A stretch of 64,000 nt of DNA from Arthrobacter sp. E3 (GCF_017353415.1 NZ_JAFMPX010000005.1:62001-126000), one strand, 5' to 3'; positions 1 through 11,209 are shown, numbered from the stretch's first letter. Numbers and translations: made by a program. Notes: a model not told the origin generated them from the sequence alone.

Positions 1-1
1 C

Positions 2-472
2 ATGATTTCCGCCTCCGAGGACGTAGGCATGGCCGATCCGACGGCTTTGCAAACAGCCGTGGCAGCGGCGCAAGCCGTGGCGTTGATCGGTATGCCCGAG
101 GCCCGGATCATCCTGGCCCAAGCCGTGGTCCACGTGGCCACCGCGCCCAAATCCAACGCCTCCTACAACGGCATCAACGCAGCCGTTGCCGACGTACGGG
201 CCGGGCTCGGCTCCACTGTCCCACCACCGCTGCGCGATGCCCACTATGCCGGTTCGGCCGGTTTGGGACACGGCAAGGGCTACATCTATTCACATGATTC
301 ACCGCACTCGATCGCCACCCAGCAGTACCCGCCGGATGACCTGGTGGGCCGCAACTACTACGCCCCCACGGCCAACGGCTTCGAACGCGACCTCGGTGTG
401 CGTGTGGAAAGGTTGCGGGGGCTTATTCGCGGCACCGGCGACGGGCCTAAGTCCAAGCCCCCGGGGAAATAA
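2..472 (+). CDS. rarA: Replication-associated recombination protein A (RarA/MgsA), C-terminal part
   Basis: This is the C-terminal ~156 residues of an AAA+ clamp-loader-like ATPase that acts at stalled replication forks. The gene runs off the left edge, so the Walker motifs are not visible. Recognition rests on the family C-terminal oligomerisation region: ASEDVGMADPTAL at the very start, then the segment YNGINAAVADV and the pattern HDSPHSIATQQYPPDDLVGRNYY near residues 98-119. The stop is TAA at 470-472. In actinobacteria rarA commonly lies just upstream of rpsD and alaS, as here. The first in-window ATG is not the real start. Confidence 0.9.
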   Translation: MISASEDVGMADPTALQTAVAAAQAVALIGMPEARIILAQAVVHVATAPKSNASYNGINAAVADVRAGLGSTVPPPLRDAHYAGSAGLGHGKGYIYSHDSPHSIATQQYPPDDLVGRNYYAPTANGFERDLGVRVERLRGLIRGTGDGPKSKPPGK

Positions 473-484
473 CTCTCCCGGGGC
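457..484 (+). terminator. Possible hairpin terminator after rarA
   Basis: A GC-rich inverted repeat (GCCCCCGGGGA at 457-467 against TCCCGGGGC at 476-484, one bulge) spans the rarA stop codon. No clear T-tract follows, so intrinsic termination is only a possibility. The 270 bp between here and rpsD otherwise shows no gene. Confidence 0.3.
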
Positions 485-745
485 AAAGCGCCGCCGGCGG
501 CGCCAAACTGCCGTTCTGCACCCTTGGGCCAAATAGTTTCCGGCCGGAATGTGGTGGTAGAGTTGATGCCGCACTGGCAAGCCTTGGCTCCATGCGCAAT
601 ATAAAGCTCAAACGGCGCGTATTTCCGCGCCTTCTGGCCACCTTTTTGTTCATGCCCAGGTGCTGTAGCGATGGGTGGCAATAGCCCCAACTCTCCACAA
701 TGGAGGCCAGGACACATACATATTGCACATATTGGAAGGACACAA

Positions 746-1372
746 GTGGCTAACAACACACGTGCCCGCCGGCAGGCCCGCCTTTCGCGGTCCCTCGGCA
801 TTGCTCTGACTCCGAAGGCTGCCAAGTACCTGGAGCGCCGCCCGTACGGCCCCGGTGAGCATGGCCGCGCCCGCAAGAAGCAGGACAGCGACTACGCAGT
901 ACGCTTGCGCGAAAAGCAGCGTCTGCGCGCCCAGTACGGCATCCGCGAAGCACAGATGACCCGTGCCTTCGAAGAAGCCAAGCACACCAAGGGCATGACC
1001 GGTGAAAACCTGGTTGAGATCCTTGAAACCCGTTTGGACGCCCTTGTTCTGCGTGCAGGCTTTGCCCGCACCACCGCACAGGCACGCCAGCTGGTTGTGC
1101 ACCGCCACATCATGGTCGACGGCGCCCGCGTGGACCGCCCGTCGTTCCGCGTTGCCGAGGGTCAGCTGATCCACGTGCACCCGCGCAGCCAGACCATGGT
1201 TCCGTTGCAGCTTGCTGCGGCCGGCGCCCACCGCGACGTGCTCCCCGCCGTTCCGGCGTACTTGGATGTGAAGCTGGAGAGCCTGCAGGCCCGCCTGGTT
1301 CGCCGCCCCAAGCGCGTTGAGGTTCCCGTAACCTGTGAAGAGCAGCTGGTTGTCGAATTCTACTCACGCTAA
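746..1372 (+). CDS. rpsD: 30S ribosomal protein S4
   Basis: S4 is a primary 16S rRNA binding protein that nucleates assembly of the 30S body. The 208-residue product has the N-terminal basic region (ARRQARLSRSLGIALTPKA), the segment GPGEHGRARKK, and an S4 RNA-binding fold around residues 90-155 with RLDALVLRAGFA and RQLVVHRHIMVDG. The N-terminal zinc cysteines seen in some S4 proteins are absent (the C-minus form). I chose the GTG at 746 because GGAAGGA at 734-740 is a good ribosome binding site and the protein then begins ANNTRARRQ as in relatives; an in-frame upstream ATG at 671 would add an unrelated tail. The gene stands alone rather than in the S13-S11-S4-rpoA operon, as is usual in this group. 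Confidence 0.97.
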   Translation: MANNTRARRQARLSRSLGIALTPKAAKYLERRPYGPGEHGRARKKQDSDYAVRLREKQRLRAQYGIREAQMTRAFEEAKHTKGMTGENLVEILETRLDALVLRAGFARTTAQARQLVVHRHIMVDGARVDRPSFRVAEGQLIHVHPRSQTMVPLQLAAAGAHRDVLPAVPAYLDVKLESLQARLVRRPKRVEVPVTCEEQLVVEFYSR

Positions 1373-1421
1373 AACTCTTTAGCGTGATGTGGGGCTCGAG
1401 TAACTCGCAGCCTGACAACAC

Positions 1422-1455
1422 AAAACAGCCCGTGGCCTCCGCTGCGGGCTGTTTT
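1422..1455 (+). terminator. Rho-independent terminator of rpsD
   Basis: Perfect 11-bp stem AAAACAGCCCG (1422-1432) / CGGGCTGTTTT (1445-1455) with a 12-nt loop and the T-run forming the end of the stem. It lies about 50 bp after the rpsD stop. Confidence 0.85.
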
Positions 1456-1470
1456 GCCGTTAACGCCAGA

Positions 1471-1550
1471 GAAATCTGGATAAATCGAGTCAAATCGCGT
1501 CAAATCCGGCCAAAGTCAGCCAATGCCCTCCAAGGCCGCCCAACATCGGC
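1471..1550 (+). repeat. Degenerate 10-bp tandem repeat (phased A-tracts)
   Basis: Eight consecutive decamers start with nAA: GAAATCTGGA, TAAATCGAGT, CAAATCGCGT, CAAATCCGGC, CAAAGTCAGC, CAATGCCCTC, CAAGGCCGCC, CAACATCGGC, followed by a seven-T run. Similarity decays from the left units to the right. The period equals one helical turn, so the A-tracts are phased. It lies in the ~290-bp gene-free stretch upstream of the DUF948-alaS group. Confidence 0.6.
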
Positions 1551-1666
1551 GTTTTTTTGGACTAAGGTATTTTGGGACGTAGTGCGTGGCTGGCAGGACA
1601 CGGCTGAAGAAGCACTGCCAAGAACGTATGACAAGCCAACGAGTAAGGAATAGAGGCGGCACTCAC

Positions 1667-2041
1667 ATGAGCGGTGGCGATATTGCAGGATTGATCGCGG
1701 CAGGAGTCTTTGCCGTCTTAGTGGCCTTGTTGGCCGTGCCCATTTTCAAACTAGGCAAGGTTTTCGATGAAATCCGTGTCACCATCAAGCAGATCGGCGA
1801 CGGCACCACTCCGCTGATCGACGAGGTTACCGCCACGGTGGCCACCACCAATACCCAGCTGGGCAAAGTGGACGGCATCTCCAACAACGTCTCCGATGCA
1901 ACAGCCAACATTTCAGCACTTTCAGCCCTGGTGGCCGCCACCATCGGCTCACCGCTGATCAAGGTTGCAGCGTTTAGCTATGGCGTGCGCCAAGCGGTGG
2001 CCAGCCGCAGCAAACCGGCCCGTGGCCGGCGCAGCCGCTAA
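1667..2041 (+). CDS. DUF948 domain-containing membrane protein
   Basis: Small (124 aa) protein with one N-terminal membrane helix (about residues 5-27, IAGLIAAGVFAVLVALLAVPIF) followed by a polar, probably coiled-coil stretch rich in T, V, D and N (residues 30-90) and a basic C-terminus (SKPARGRRSR). This is the DUF948 architecture found next to alaS in many actinobacteria; the function is unknown. The ATG at 1667 was chosen over an in-frame upstream start at 1586 because the membrane helix then starts at once and AGAGG lies about 11 nt upstream. It is the first gene of a short run leading into alaS and is probably co-expressed with it. Confidence 0.85.
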   Translation: MSGGDIAGLIAAGVFAVLVALLAVPIFKLGKVFDEIRVTIKQIGDGTTPLIDEVTATVATTNTQLGKVDGISNNVSDATANISALSALVAATIGSPLIKVAAFSYGVRQAVASRSKPARGRRSR

Positions 2042-2080
2042 AGAAACGCCACCCCAGGACCCCTTAAGGACTAAGTACCC

Positions 2081-2314
2081 ATGAAGAAGATCTTTTGGCT
2101 CGGCGTCGGCATCACCATCGGCGTCATCGCAGCACGCAAAATTGCCGCCGCCAAGGGTGCCATTGGGCCCGAGGGCCTCAACCGCGCCGTGGGCCGCGTC
2201 AGCGATGCAGTCCATGACTTTGCCGATGCCCTGCGTGAGAACATGAATGAGCGCGAAAACGATTTGCGGGTGGCTCTGGGTATTGACCAGGCATCCGATG
2301 CGGCACGCGACTAA
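2081..2314 (+). CDS. Small membrane-anchored hypothetical protein
   Basis: 77 residues with a hydrophobic N-terminal segment (about 4-18, IFWLGVGITIGVIAA) and a charged, probably helical tail (SDAVHDFADALRENMNERENDLRVALGI). I do not recognise a function. It sits 39 nt after the DUF948 gene and 53 nt before alaS, a position where Micrococcaceae and related actinobacteria keep a comparable small protein, so it is likely a genuine member of this transcript. AAGGA at 2066-2070 is a plausible ribosome binding site. Confidence 0.75.
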   Translation: MKKIFWLGVGITIGVIAARKIAAAKGAIGPEGLNRAVGRVSDAVHDFADALRENMNERENDLRVALGIDQASDAARD

Positions 2315-2367
2315 AGCACCTGCAGCACTTTTTGCCCGCTAGAACAATTGAAGGAGCCACCAGGCTA

Positions 2368-5049
2368 ATGAAGTCCCATGAAATAGCACGCCGCTGGGTT
2401 GAATTTTTTGTCAGCAAGGGACACACCCCCGTGCCGTCGGCGTCCCTGGTGTCCTCGGATCCGTCCCTGTTGTTCACAGTCGCCGGCATGGTGCCCTTCA
2501 TCCCTTACCTGACAGCCCGGGAAGTGCCGCCCTACAAGAGGGCCACCAGCGTGCAAAAGTGCATCCGCACCGGCGACATCGACGAAGTCGGCAAGACCGT
2601 CCGCCACGGCACGTTCTTCCAAATGTGCGGCAACTTCTCCTTTGGCGACTACTTCAAGGAAACCGCCATTCCCTACGCGTGGGAACTGTTGACCACCCCT
2701 GTGGCGGACGGAGGCTTCGGCCTGCCCGTGGACCGTCTGTGGGTAACGGTTTACAACGAGGATGACGAGGCGCTGTCCATATGGCGGGACAAGGTGGGCG
2801 TTCCTGAGGACCGCATCCAGCGCATTGGCAAGGAAGACAACTACTGGTCCACCGGCCAGCCCGGCCCGGCCGGTCCCTGCTCCGAGATCTTCTACGACCG
2901 CGGCCCGCAGTATGGGATCGAAGGCGGACCGGTGGCCGATGAAACCCGCTACATCGAGATCTGGAACCTGGTCTTCATGCAGTATCAGATCGACAACGTG
3001 ACCTCGAAGGTCGACTTTGACGTGGTTGGCGAGCTGCCCAACAAGAACATTGACACGGGCCTTGGCCTGGAGCGCCTTGCCATGATCCTGCAGGGTGTGG
3101 AGAACATGTATGAGACGGACCAGGTCCGTCCCGTGCTTGATATGGCTGCGAAGGTCTCCGGCAAGACCTACACCTCGACTGAGGACCCTGCCGACCCGCA
3201 CCACGTGGACGACGTGCGCATGCGCGTTGTTGCCGACCACATCCGCTCCTCGCTGATGCTGATCTCCGACGGCGTGACCCCCTCCAACGAAGGCCGCGGC
3301 TATGTGCTGCGCCGCCTCATCCGCCGTGCCGTACGGGCGATGCGCCTGCTCGGCGTTGAAACGGCTGTGCTGCCGGAACTGCTGCCCGTCTCCCGCGACG
3401 CCATGAAGGGCGCCTACCCGGAGGTGGAGACCGACTTCGCCAGGATTTCACGCATCGCCTACGCCGAGGAACGTTCCTTCCTGCGCACCATCGCCAGCGG
3501 CACCGCGCGGTTGGAAGAGGCCGTGAACGAGTCCAAGGCTGCCAAGACGAACCTTTCCGGGGCCGAGGCATTTGCCTTGCACGACACCTACGGTTTCCCG
3601 ATTGACCTCACCCTTGAAATGGCGGGAGAGGCCGGACTGGCCGTGGATGAGGCCGGTTTCCGCGCGTTGATGCTTGAGCAGCGCCAGCGTGCCCAAAGAG
3701 ACTCCAAGGCTAAAAAGAGCGGCCACGCCGACCTCTCCGTGTTCCATGAACTGCTGGCCCAGGGCGAGACCATCTTCACTGGCTACACCGAGTTGGAGGG
3801 GCAGGGACGTGTGCGTTCAATCCTTTCCAACGGGCATGCGGTGGCACACGCTTCAACGGGGGATGAAATTTCCCTCGTCCTGGATGAAACCCCCTTCTAT
3901 GCCGAGGCAGGCGGCCAGGCAGCCGACACGGGTCTGATCACTGGCGACGGCTTCGTCGTCGAGGTCCTGGACGTCCAGCGCCCGGTCAAGGGGCTGAGTG
4001 TGCACAAGGCGATCGTGCGCGAAGGCGAACTGCCAGCCGACGCGTTGGTGCGTGCCGCCGTCGACCGTGAGCGCCGCCACGCGGCAGAACAGGCGCACAC
4101 GGGAACGCACATTGTGCACGCTGCCCTGCATCAGATCCTGGGCCCGGAGGCGCTGCAACGCGGCTCCTTCAACAAGGCCGGCTACCTGCGCTTTGACTTT
4201 GCCTGGGGTGAAGGGCTGAGCGCGGCGACCCGGTCGGAGATTGAGGAAGTCTCCAACATCGCCATCCGCAACAACTACCGCGTCGACACCAAGATCATGG
4301 ACCTGGACGCTGCCAAGGCGCTGGGCGCCATGGCCCTGTTTGGTGAAAACTACGGTTCCGAAGTGCGTGTGGTGGAGATCGATGGCGCCTGGTCGCGTGA
4401 GCTCTGCGGCGGCACACACGTGGAGAGCACCTCCAACATTGGTTCGCTGACCCTGCTTGGCGAGCAGTCGGTGGGCTCGGGCAACCGCCGCGTTGAAGCC
4501 TTTGTGGGCATGGATGCGTTCCGCCATCTGGCCGCTGAGCGTGCACTGGTGAGCGAGCTGAGCGACATGTTCAAGGTTCCGGCCAACCTCCTGCAGGAAC
4601 GAGTGGCCGCAACCTTGGCCAAGTTGAAGGCCGCTGAGAAGGAACTCGAACGCCTGCGCAAAGAATCCCTGGGCGCTGTGGCCGCAAGTCTTGCAGGCAC
4701 GGCCGTTGACGCCAACGGCGTGCGCATGATCGCGCACAACGCCGGTGAAGTCAGCGGGGCGGACGATCTGCGGGCCCTGGCCCTTGACCTGCGCAACCGG
4801 CTCGGCTCAGCCGCCTCGGTGGTGGCAGTGGCCGGTGCCTCCAACGGACGTCCCGTCATCCTCGTGGTCACCAACGAAGCCTCCCGCGAAGCAGGGATCA
4901 AGGCCGGAAACCTGGTGAAACTGGCCTCCGGTATTCTCGGCGGCGGCGGCGGTGGCAAGCCGGACATGGCGCAGGGCGGTGGAAGCGACGTCAAGGCCAT
5001 TGACGCCGCGTTGTCCGCTATTGTCGATGCCGTGGAAACCCGGCCTTAG
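2368..5049 (+). CDS. alaS: Alanine--tRNA ligase
   Basis: Class II synthetase charging tRNA-Ala and removing mischarged Ser/Gly. The 893-residue length is normal. Visible parts: N-terminal catalytic domain with motif 1 (GHTPVPSASLVSSDPSLLFT) and the motif 2 region (GNFSFGDYFKE), tRNA-recognition region, editing domain zinc ligands HTGTH (H577, H581) and CGGTH (C680, H684), and the C-terminal glycine-rich C-Ala/DHHA1 region (GGGGGGKPDMAQGGG). The ATG at 2368 begins MKSHEIARRWVEFF as in relatives and has AAGGAG at 2351-2356; a longer in-frame ORF begins at 2332. It heads a close-packed series of genes that continues into ruvX. Confidence 0.97.
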   Translation: MKSHEIARRWVEFFVSKGHTPVPSASLVSSDPSLLFTVAGMVPFIPYLTAREVPPYKRATSVQKCIRTGDIDEVGKTVRHGTFFQMCGNFSFGDYFKETAIPYAWELLTTPVADGGFGLPVDRLWVTVYNEDDEALSIWRDKVGVPEDRIQRIGKEDNYWSTGQPGPAGPCSEIFYDRGPQYGIEGGPVADETRYIEIWNLVFMQYQIDNVTSKVDFDVVGELPNKNIDTGLGLERLAMILQGVENMYETDQVRPVLDMAAKVSGKTYTSTEDPADPHHVDDVRMRVVADHIRSSLMLISDGVTPSNEGRGYVLRRLIRRAVRAMRLLGVETAVLPELLPVSRDAMKGAYPEVETDFARISRIAYAEERSFLRTIASGTARLEEAVNESKAAKTNLSGAEAFALHDTYGFPIDLTLEMAGEAGLAVDEAGFRALMLEQRQRAQRDSKAKKSGHADLSVFHELLAQGETIFTGYTELEGQGRVRSILSNGHAVAHASTGDEISLVLDETPFYAEAGGQAADTGLITGDGFVVEVLDVQRPVKGLSVHKAIVREGELPADALVRAAVDRERRHAAEQAHTGTHIVHAALHQILGPEALQRGSFNKAGYLRFDFAWGEGLSAATRSEIEEVSNIAIRNNYRVDTKIMDLDAAKALGAMALFGENYGSEVRVVEIDGAWSRELCGGTHVESTSNIGSLTLLGEQSVGSGNRRVEAFVGMDAFRHLAAERALVSELSDMFKVPANLLQERVAATLAKLKAAEKELERLRKESLGAVAASLAGTAVDANGVRMIAHNAGEVSGADDLRALALDLRNRLGSAASVVAVAGASNGRPVILVVTNEASREAGIKAGNLVKLASGILGGGGGGKPDMAQGGGSDVKAIDAALSAIVDAVETRP

Positions 5050-5056
5050 GCGCCTC

Positions 5057-5647
5057 GTGTCCGAAAATAGTTACCCGCAGGGGGCCAAACTGGGCGTGGA
5101 CGTGGGAATGGTTCGCGTGGGTCTGGCCTCCTGCGATCCGGATGGAATCCTCGCAACGCCGGTCAAGACGCTGAGCAGGGATGAAAAGAGGAACAGCGAC
5201 GTGAAAATCGTCGTCAAAGAGGCCGCAGCACGCGGCGTCTGCCAGATCTTCGTCGGACTGCCCCGCACGCTCAAGGGGGAGGAAAAAGCGTCGGCGCTGA
5301 TGGCGCGGCACTACGCTGACATCCTTGTCGCCTTGCTGCAAGCATCCGACATGGACGTGCCCGTGCACCTGATCGACGAGCGTTTGACCACAGTCAGCGC
5401 CCACCAAGCGCTGCGCAGCGTTGGCATGGACACCCGTGAACACCGTAAAGTAGTAGACCAAGTGGCTGCTGTGGAAATTTTGCAGCACGCCATTGACATG
5501 CAAAAGGCGCGCAAGGCCGACGTCGGCTTACGTGTGCGTGCACCCAGAACTGGTGTCGTGGGGACTGCCGGATCATCGAAAAATAAAGAGGTTTCCACCA
5601 TTTCCACGCCTGCCAGCGTGCCTGAAGAAACGACGACGGCACCATGA
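5057..5647 (+). CDS. ruvX: Putative Holliday junction resolvase RuvX (YqgF family)
   Basis: RNase H-fold nuclease family implicated in pre-16S rRNA processing and Holliday junction resolution. Motifs: GVDVGMVRVGLASCD near the N-terminus (first catalytic Asp), FVGLPRTLKGEE in the middle and LIDERLTTVSAH with the conserved DER. About 196 aa; the last ~35 residues form a low-complexity tail beyond the usual fold. The GTG at 5057 is 7 nt after the alaS stop; an ORF start inside alaS (4952) would add an unrelated N-terminus. The stop overlaps the mltG start (ATGA at 5644-5647), suggesting translational coupling. Confidence 0.9.
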   Translation: MSENSYPQGAKLGVDVGMVRVGLASCDPDGILATPVKTLSRDEKRNSDVKIVVKEAAARGVCQIFVGLPRTLKGEEKASALMARHYADILVALLQASDMDVPVHLIDERLTTVSAHQALRSVGMDTREHRKVVDQVAAVEILQHAIDMQKARKADVGLRVRAPRTGVVGTAGSSKNKEVSTISTPASVPEETTTAP

Positions 5648-6903
5648 CTGAACATTTCCCTGGCCACGCCGCTGCCGAGCCTGAGTTTGAGCATGAGCCC
5701 GAGGGTTGGCAAGAGGCCGCCCACGAGCACGAGGACTCTGCTGAGTTTGCCGAGGCTGGCGAACCTGCCGACTTTGTGCACGACGAAGAGGGCGACGGTG
5801 CGGTGCCAGTGGCTTCACACGGGGGCACCCGCGTGTCCAAACGGGTGCGCAAGCGCCGCCGCAGCGTGGCATTTTTGATTGTGTTGATATTTTTCGCCGT
5901 TGTGGTGTACTTCGCCGTGCAGACAATCAAACCCATGCTCGGCGGCTTTACTGTTCCGGACTACCCGGGGCCCGGCATCACTGCCGTGAAAGTGGTTGTT
6001 CCCGAGGGCGCCACCGGACGCACTGTGGCTACGGAACTGAAGACTCAGGACGTTGTTGCCAGCGAGCAGGCTTTCCTTGACGCCTTGGAGGCTGCGAACG
6101 GAACTGGTTCACTGCAGCCCGGCACGTTCAACATGAAGACACAGATGAAGGCCGCCGACGCCGTCACGATCTTGATGGAGGTCAGCAACGACAAGGTTCA
6201 CTACGCTGCCGTGGCACAGAACCTGCGCATCAAGGACACTTTGGCCGTTTTGGCGAAGAGCACGGGCATCCCGTTGGCGGAATTTACGGCGCTGTCCAAA
6301 CAGCCTGGACTCTTTGAACTGCCCAAGCAGGCGAAAAACCTTGAAGGTTACCTGGCACCGGGGGAGTACAAATTCCCGATTGAGCTTGATGCTAAGGGCG
6401 TTCTTGCTGAAATGGTTGCAGCCACGAAAAAGTCCCTCGTGGATGCCGGCGTCACCACCCCGGCCGAGCAGTACAGGGTCCTGACCATCGCCAGCATTAT
6501 TGAGTTTGAAGGCAATGAGGCGAACTACGCCAAGATTTCCGGGGCGATTGAAAACCGGATCAACAATCCGAACGGTGAAACGGGTGGCCGGTTGGAATCC
6601 GATGCCACCGTGGCCTACGGTCTTGGCGTGAAAACGTACAACATCACGGCGGAGGAAAAGGCGGATAAGTCGAATCTGTACAACACGTTCGCCAACCGAG
6701 GCCTTCCTGTTGGGCCGATCGGTTCCCCTGGCAGCAAGGCCATTGAGGCCGCTGCGCACCCCGTCGCCAACCCCTACTACTTCTGGGTGACGGTCAACCT
6801 GAAGACCGGTGAAACACTGTATGCCGCCACCTTCGCCCAGCACCAGGTCAACGTGGCCAAGTATGTTGCCTGGTGTGGCGCGAACCCGGGAGAGTGCAAA
6901 TAA
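5644..6903 (+). CDS. mltG: Endolytic murein transglycosylase MltG (YceG-like)
   Basis: Membrane-anchored lytic transglycosylase that cuts nascent glycan strands and sets their length. The 419 residues comprise an acidic cytoplasmic N-terminus (1-60, many E/D/H), a basic stop signal and a membrane helix (about 74-94), an extracytoplasmic LysM-like part, and the YceG catalytic domain. The catalytic glutamate is probably E287 in ASIIEFEGNE; other conserved parts are LEGYLAPGEYKFP, RLESDATVAYGLG and YNTFANRGLPVGPI. The acidic tail is typical of actinobacterial members. Start overlaps the ruvX stop, and aroE begins at the base after its stop. Confidence 0.93.
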   Translation: MTEHFPGHAAAEPEFEHEPEGWQEAAHEHEDSAEFAEAGEPADFVHDEEGDGAVPVASHGGTRVSKRVRKRRRSVAFLIVLIFFAVVVYFAVQTIKPMLGGFTVPDYPGPGITAVKVVVPEGATGRTVATELKTQDVVASEQAFLDALEAANGTGSLQPGTFNMKTQMKAADAVTILMEVSNDKVHYAAVAQNLRIKDTLAVLAKSTGIPLAEFTALSKQPGLFELPKQAKNLEGYLAPGEYKFPIELDAKGVLAEMVAATKKSLVDAGVTTPAEQYRVLTIASIIEFEGNEANYAKISGAIENRINNPNGETGGRLESDATVAYGLGVKTYNITAEEKADKSNLYNTFANRGLPVGPIGSPGSKAIEAAAHPVANPYYFWVTVNLKTGETLYAATFAQHQVNVAKYVAWCGANPGECK

Positions 6904-7815
6904 TTGAAGAACCTGCTTCAGGGAGCGGTGTTGGGGCACCCTATTGGGCACTCCAAATCACCGTCCCTGCACAACGCCGCCTACCAGGTCCTGGGTGCGC
7001 CATTTAGCTACACGGCCATTGACATCCAGGTTTCGGAATTGGCCGATTTCCTGGGTCGAGTCCGCAGCGAAGGCAACTGGTATGGTCTGTCAGTGACCAT
7101 GCCGTTGAAGAACGCGGCCGTGGATCTGCTGGATGAACTCAGTCCCGTGGCGGCGGCGTTGGGTTCGGTGAACACCATTGTGTGCACGCGAAAGCCCGAC
7201 GGCGGCACCCACCTGCGCGGGGACAACACCGACGTGCAGGGGATCGTGAATGCGCTTCTCCACGCCGGTGTTCGGGAGCGCCCGCGTGCGGCCATACTGG
7301 GCGGCGGCGGAACGGCTGTTTCCGCCGTGGCCGCACTGGCGCAGCTGGGAGCCTCGGAGGTGGTGGTGTTTGTGCGCAACCCAGCCAAAGCCGCCGACGT
7401 CATGGACGTGGCTGCGAAAGTCAACCTGCGTTCCACACTGGCACCCTTTGAAGGTGCCGCTGAAGCGCTGGCCGGGTTCGACGTCGTCATTTCCACGCTC
7501 CCGCCACATGGTGCAGACGTTCTTGCCGAGGCCATCGCAGCGCAGGGCAAACGGTTGCACGGGGCAGTGCTGCTCGACGTTGCCTACGACCCCTGGCCCA
7601 GTGCGCTGGCGTCAGCGTGGCAGGGGTGCGCAGGGACGGTGGTGGCCGGCATTGAGATGCTTTTGTATCAGGGTTTTGCACAAGTCAAGCTGTTTGTCCA
7701 GGCCGGAGGATACGGCACACTGGCAACAGAGAAGCAAGGGGACGTCATCAATGTGATGTGCGACGCAATTGGCGTCGACAGGCGGAATCCCCACGAACAG
7801 AACATGGCAGGATAG
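6904..7815 (+). CDS. aroE: Shikimate dehydrogenase
   Basis: NADPH-dependent reduction of 3-dehydroshikimate to shikimate. The 303-aa product shows the substrate-binding [14 protein letters not shown] motif (residues 11-24), the catalytic Lys in VTMPLKNAA (about K69), the Asn/Asp in NTDVQG and the dinucleotide loop [11 protein letters not shown]. The start is TTG at 6904, immediately after the mltG stop, which is the only start that preserves the N-terminal strand before GHPIGHS. It is the first of four consecutive shikimate/chorismate genes; aroC follows after 5 nt. Confidence 0.95.
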   Translation: MKNLLQGAVLGHPIGHSKSPSLHNAAYQVLGAPFSYTAIDIQVSELADFLGRVRSEGNWYGLSVTMPLKNAAVDLLDELSPVAAALGSVNTIVCTRKPDGGTHLRGDNTDVQGIVNALLHAGVRERPRAAILGGGGTAVSAVAALAQLGASEVVVFVRNPAKAADVMDVAAKVNLRSTLAPFEGAAEALAGFDVVISTLPPHGADVLAEAIAAQGKRLHGAVLLDVAYDPWPSALASAWQGCAGTVVAGIEMLLYQGFAQVKLFVQAGGYGTLATEKQGDVINVMCDAIGVDRRNPHEQNMAG

Positions 7816-7820
7816 AGGGT

Positions 7821-9019
7821 ATGTTGCGTTGGTTGACCGCCGGAGAATCACATGGCCCGGCACTCGTTGGAATTATTGAAGGCGTGCCCGCCGGTGTGGA
7901 GCTTACGAGCGCCCACATCCGGGACGCCCTGGCACGCCGTCGGCTGGGCTACGGCCGCGGCGCCCGGATGAAGTTTGAACAGGACGTGGTGACGATCCTC
8001 GGCGGTGTGCGCCACGGACTGACCCAGGGTGGGCCCGTTGCCATTCAGATCGCCAACTCCGAGTGGCCCAAGTGGGAGCAGATCATGTCTGCTGACCCCG
8101 TGGATGAATCCGAGCTGGCCAACCAGGCCCGCAATGCGCCGCTGACGCGTCCGCGCCCCGGCCACGCCGACTTTACCGGTATGCAAAAATACGCGTTTAC
8201 CGAGGCCCGGCCCGTGCTGGAACGCGCCAGTGCCCGCGAAACCGCCACCCGTGTGGCGCTCGGCGCCGTGGCTGCGCAGATGCTGGCCGCCGTCGGCGTT
8301 GAGCTGGTCAGCCACACCGTGCAGATCGCCGGTGTTGCCTCACCCGAACATTCAGCATTGCCGGTCTTCAGCGACGTCGCCGCCCTTGACGCAGATCCGC
8401 TGCGCTGCTTTGACGCGGCAACTTCGGCCGCCATGGTCGTAGAGGTTGACACTGCCCAGAAGCAAGGCGAAACACTCGGCGGCGTTGTTGAGGTGCTGGC
8501 CTACAACCTGCCTCCCGGACTGGGCAGCTACGTGCACTGGGACAGGCGCCTGGACTCGCGGCTGGCCGGAGCCCTCATGGGCATCCAAGCCATCAAGGGC
8601 GTGGAAGTCGGGGATGGCTTTGCCACTGCGGCCCGCCGCGGCTCGGCCGCCCACGACGAAATCGTGCGCGATGGGCAGGGGCGCATCACCCGCACCTCCA
8701 ACCGCGCAGGTGGCATTGAGGGCGGTATGAGCATTGGCGACGTGCTGCGCGTGCGTGCGGCGATGAAGCCCATCGCCACCGTTCCGCGAGCCCTGAAGAC
8801 CATTGACGTGACCACCGGAGAACCGGCCAAGGCACACCACCAGCGCTCCGACGTGTGCGCCGTTCCGGCAGCCGGAGTGGTTGCTGAAGCCATGACCGCC
8901 CTGGTGCTGGCCGAAGCCCTCGTGGAAAAGTTCGGCGGGGATTCCATTGCGGAGACGCGGCGGAATATGGACAGCTACCTGGCAGCCATCCCTGCCAACC
9001 TGGATACGCTGGGTCACTG

Positions 9020-9020
<1 letters not shown>
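7821..9020 (+). CDS. aroC: Chorismate synthase
   Basis: FMN-dependent final step of the shikimate pathway, EPSP to chorismate. The 399-residue protein begins [17 protein letters not shown], containing the family signature GESHG, then the [13 protein letters not shown] region, [28 protein letters not shown]-like motif and the conserved end region [17 protein letters not shown]. The ATG at 7821 was preferred over an in-frame upstream start (7758) because it gives the exact family N-terminus and AGAGGG precedes it. It overlaps aroK by one base (TGATG). Confidence 0.97.
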
Positions 9021-10704
<1,684 letters not shown>

Positions 10705-10705
10705 C

Positions 10706-11206
10706 ATGGGACTGAAGGATTGGCCCTCAGCTGGTTTTCCCGGCACAGCTGTAAACCCGGACACGTTGCTGGCTGAGGTCGTTGATGCGGAGGCCTGTGA
10801 CGAGGCCCTTGCACAAACAGCAGATCCGGCGGACAAGATCTTCGTGCTGCTGGCGCGCGGTCGCACTGCTGAGGCTGCCGAGGCCGCCGCCGACGCACGC
10901 CTTACGGACCCCGAATCCGTCCGGTTGCAGGTTCTGGACGCGGAAGTGCTCCGGTCCAACCGGAACTTCGAGCGGGCGGAGAACATTCTGCGCGGCATCC
11001 TGCCCACTGTCGCAGGGCTGCCCACAGAACCGTGGGTGCTTCAACAAATCGGCAAGGTGCTCTTCAGTAGCGGCCAGTTTGATGCGGCGGCCAAGAGCTT
11101 CGCGGCCGCGCTGGAACTGCGGGTTGCGGCCGGGCATGACGCCACTGCGATCTATTCGGCCACGGTGTCCTTGAAGCGTGCGCTGGACCAGGCCGAACGA
11201 GGCTAG
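10706..11206 (+). CDS. Tetratricopeptide-like hypothetical protein
   Basis: 166 residues, almost entirely helical, with alanine-rich repeats of TPR character (AEAAEAAADARLTDPESVRLQVLDAEVL; FERAENILRGIL; GQFDAAAKSFAAALEL). No signal peptide or catalytic motif is visible. It starts one base after the aroB stop, so it is co-transcribed with the aro genes, and a similar protein often sits between aroB and efp in Arthrobacter relatives. The function is unknown; a protein-interaction role is an inference from the repeats. Confidence 0.75.
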   Translation: MGLKDWPSAGFPGTAVNPDTLLAEVVDAEACDEALAQTADPADKIFVLLARGRTAEAAEAAADARLTDPESVRLQVLDAEVLRSNRNFERAENILRGILPTVAGLPTEPWVLQQIGKVLFSSGQFDAAAKSFAAALELRVAAGHDATAIYSATVSLKRALDQAERG

Positions 11207-11209
11207 GCC

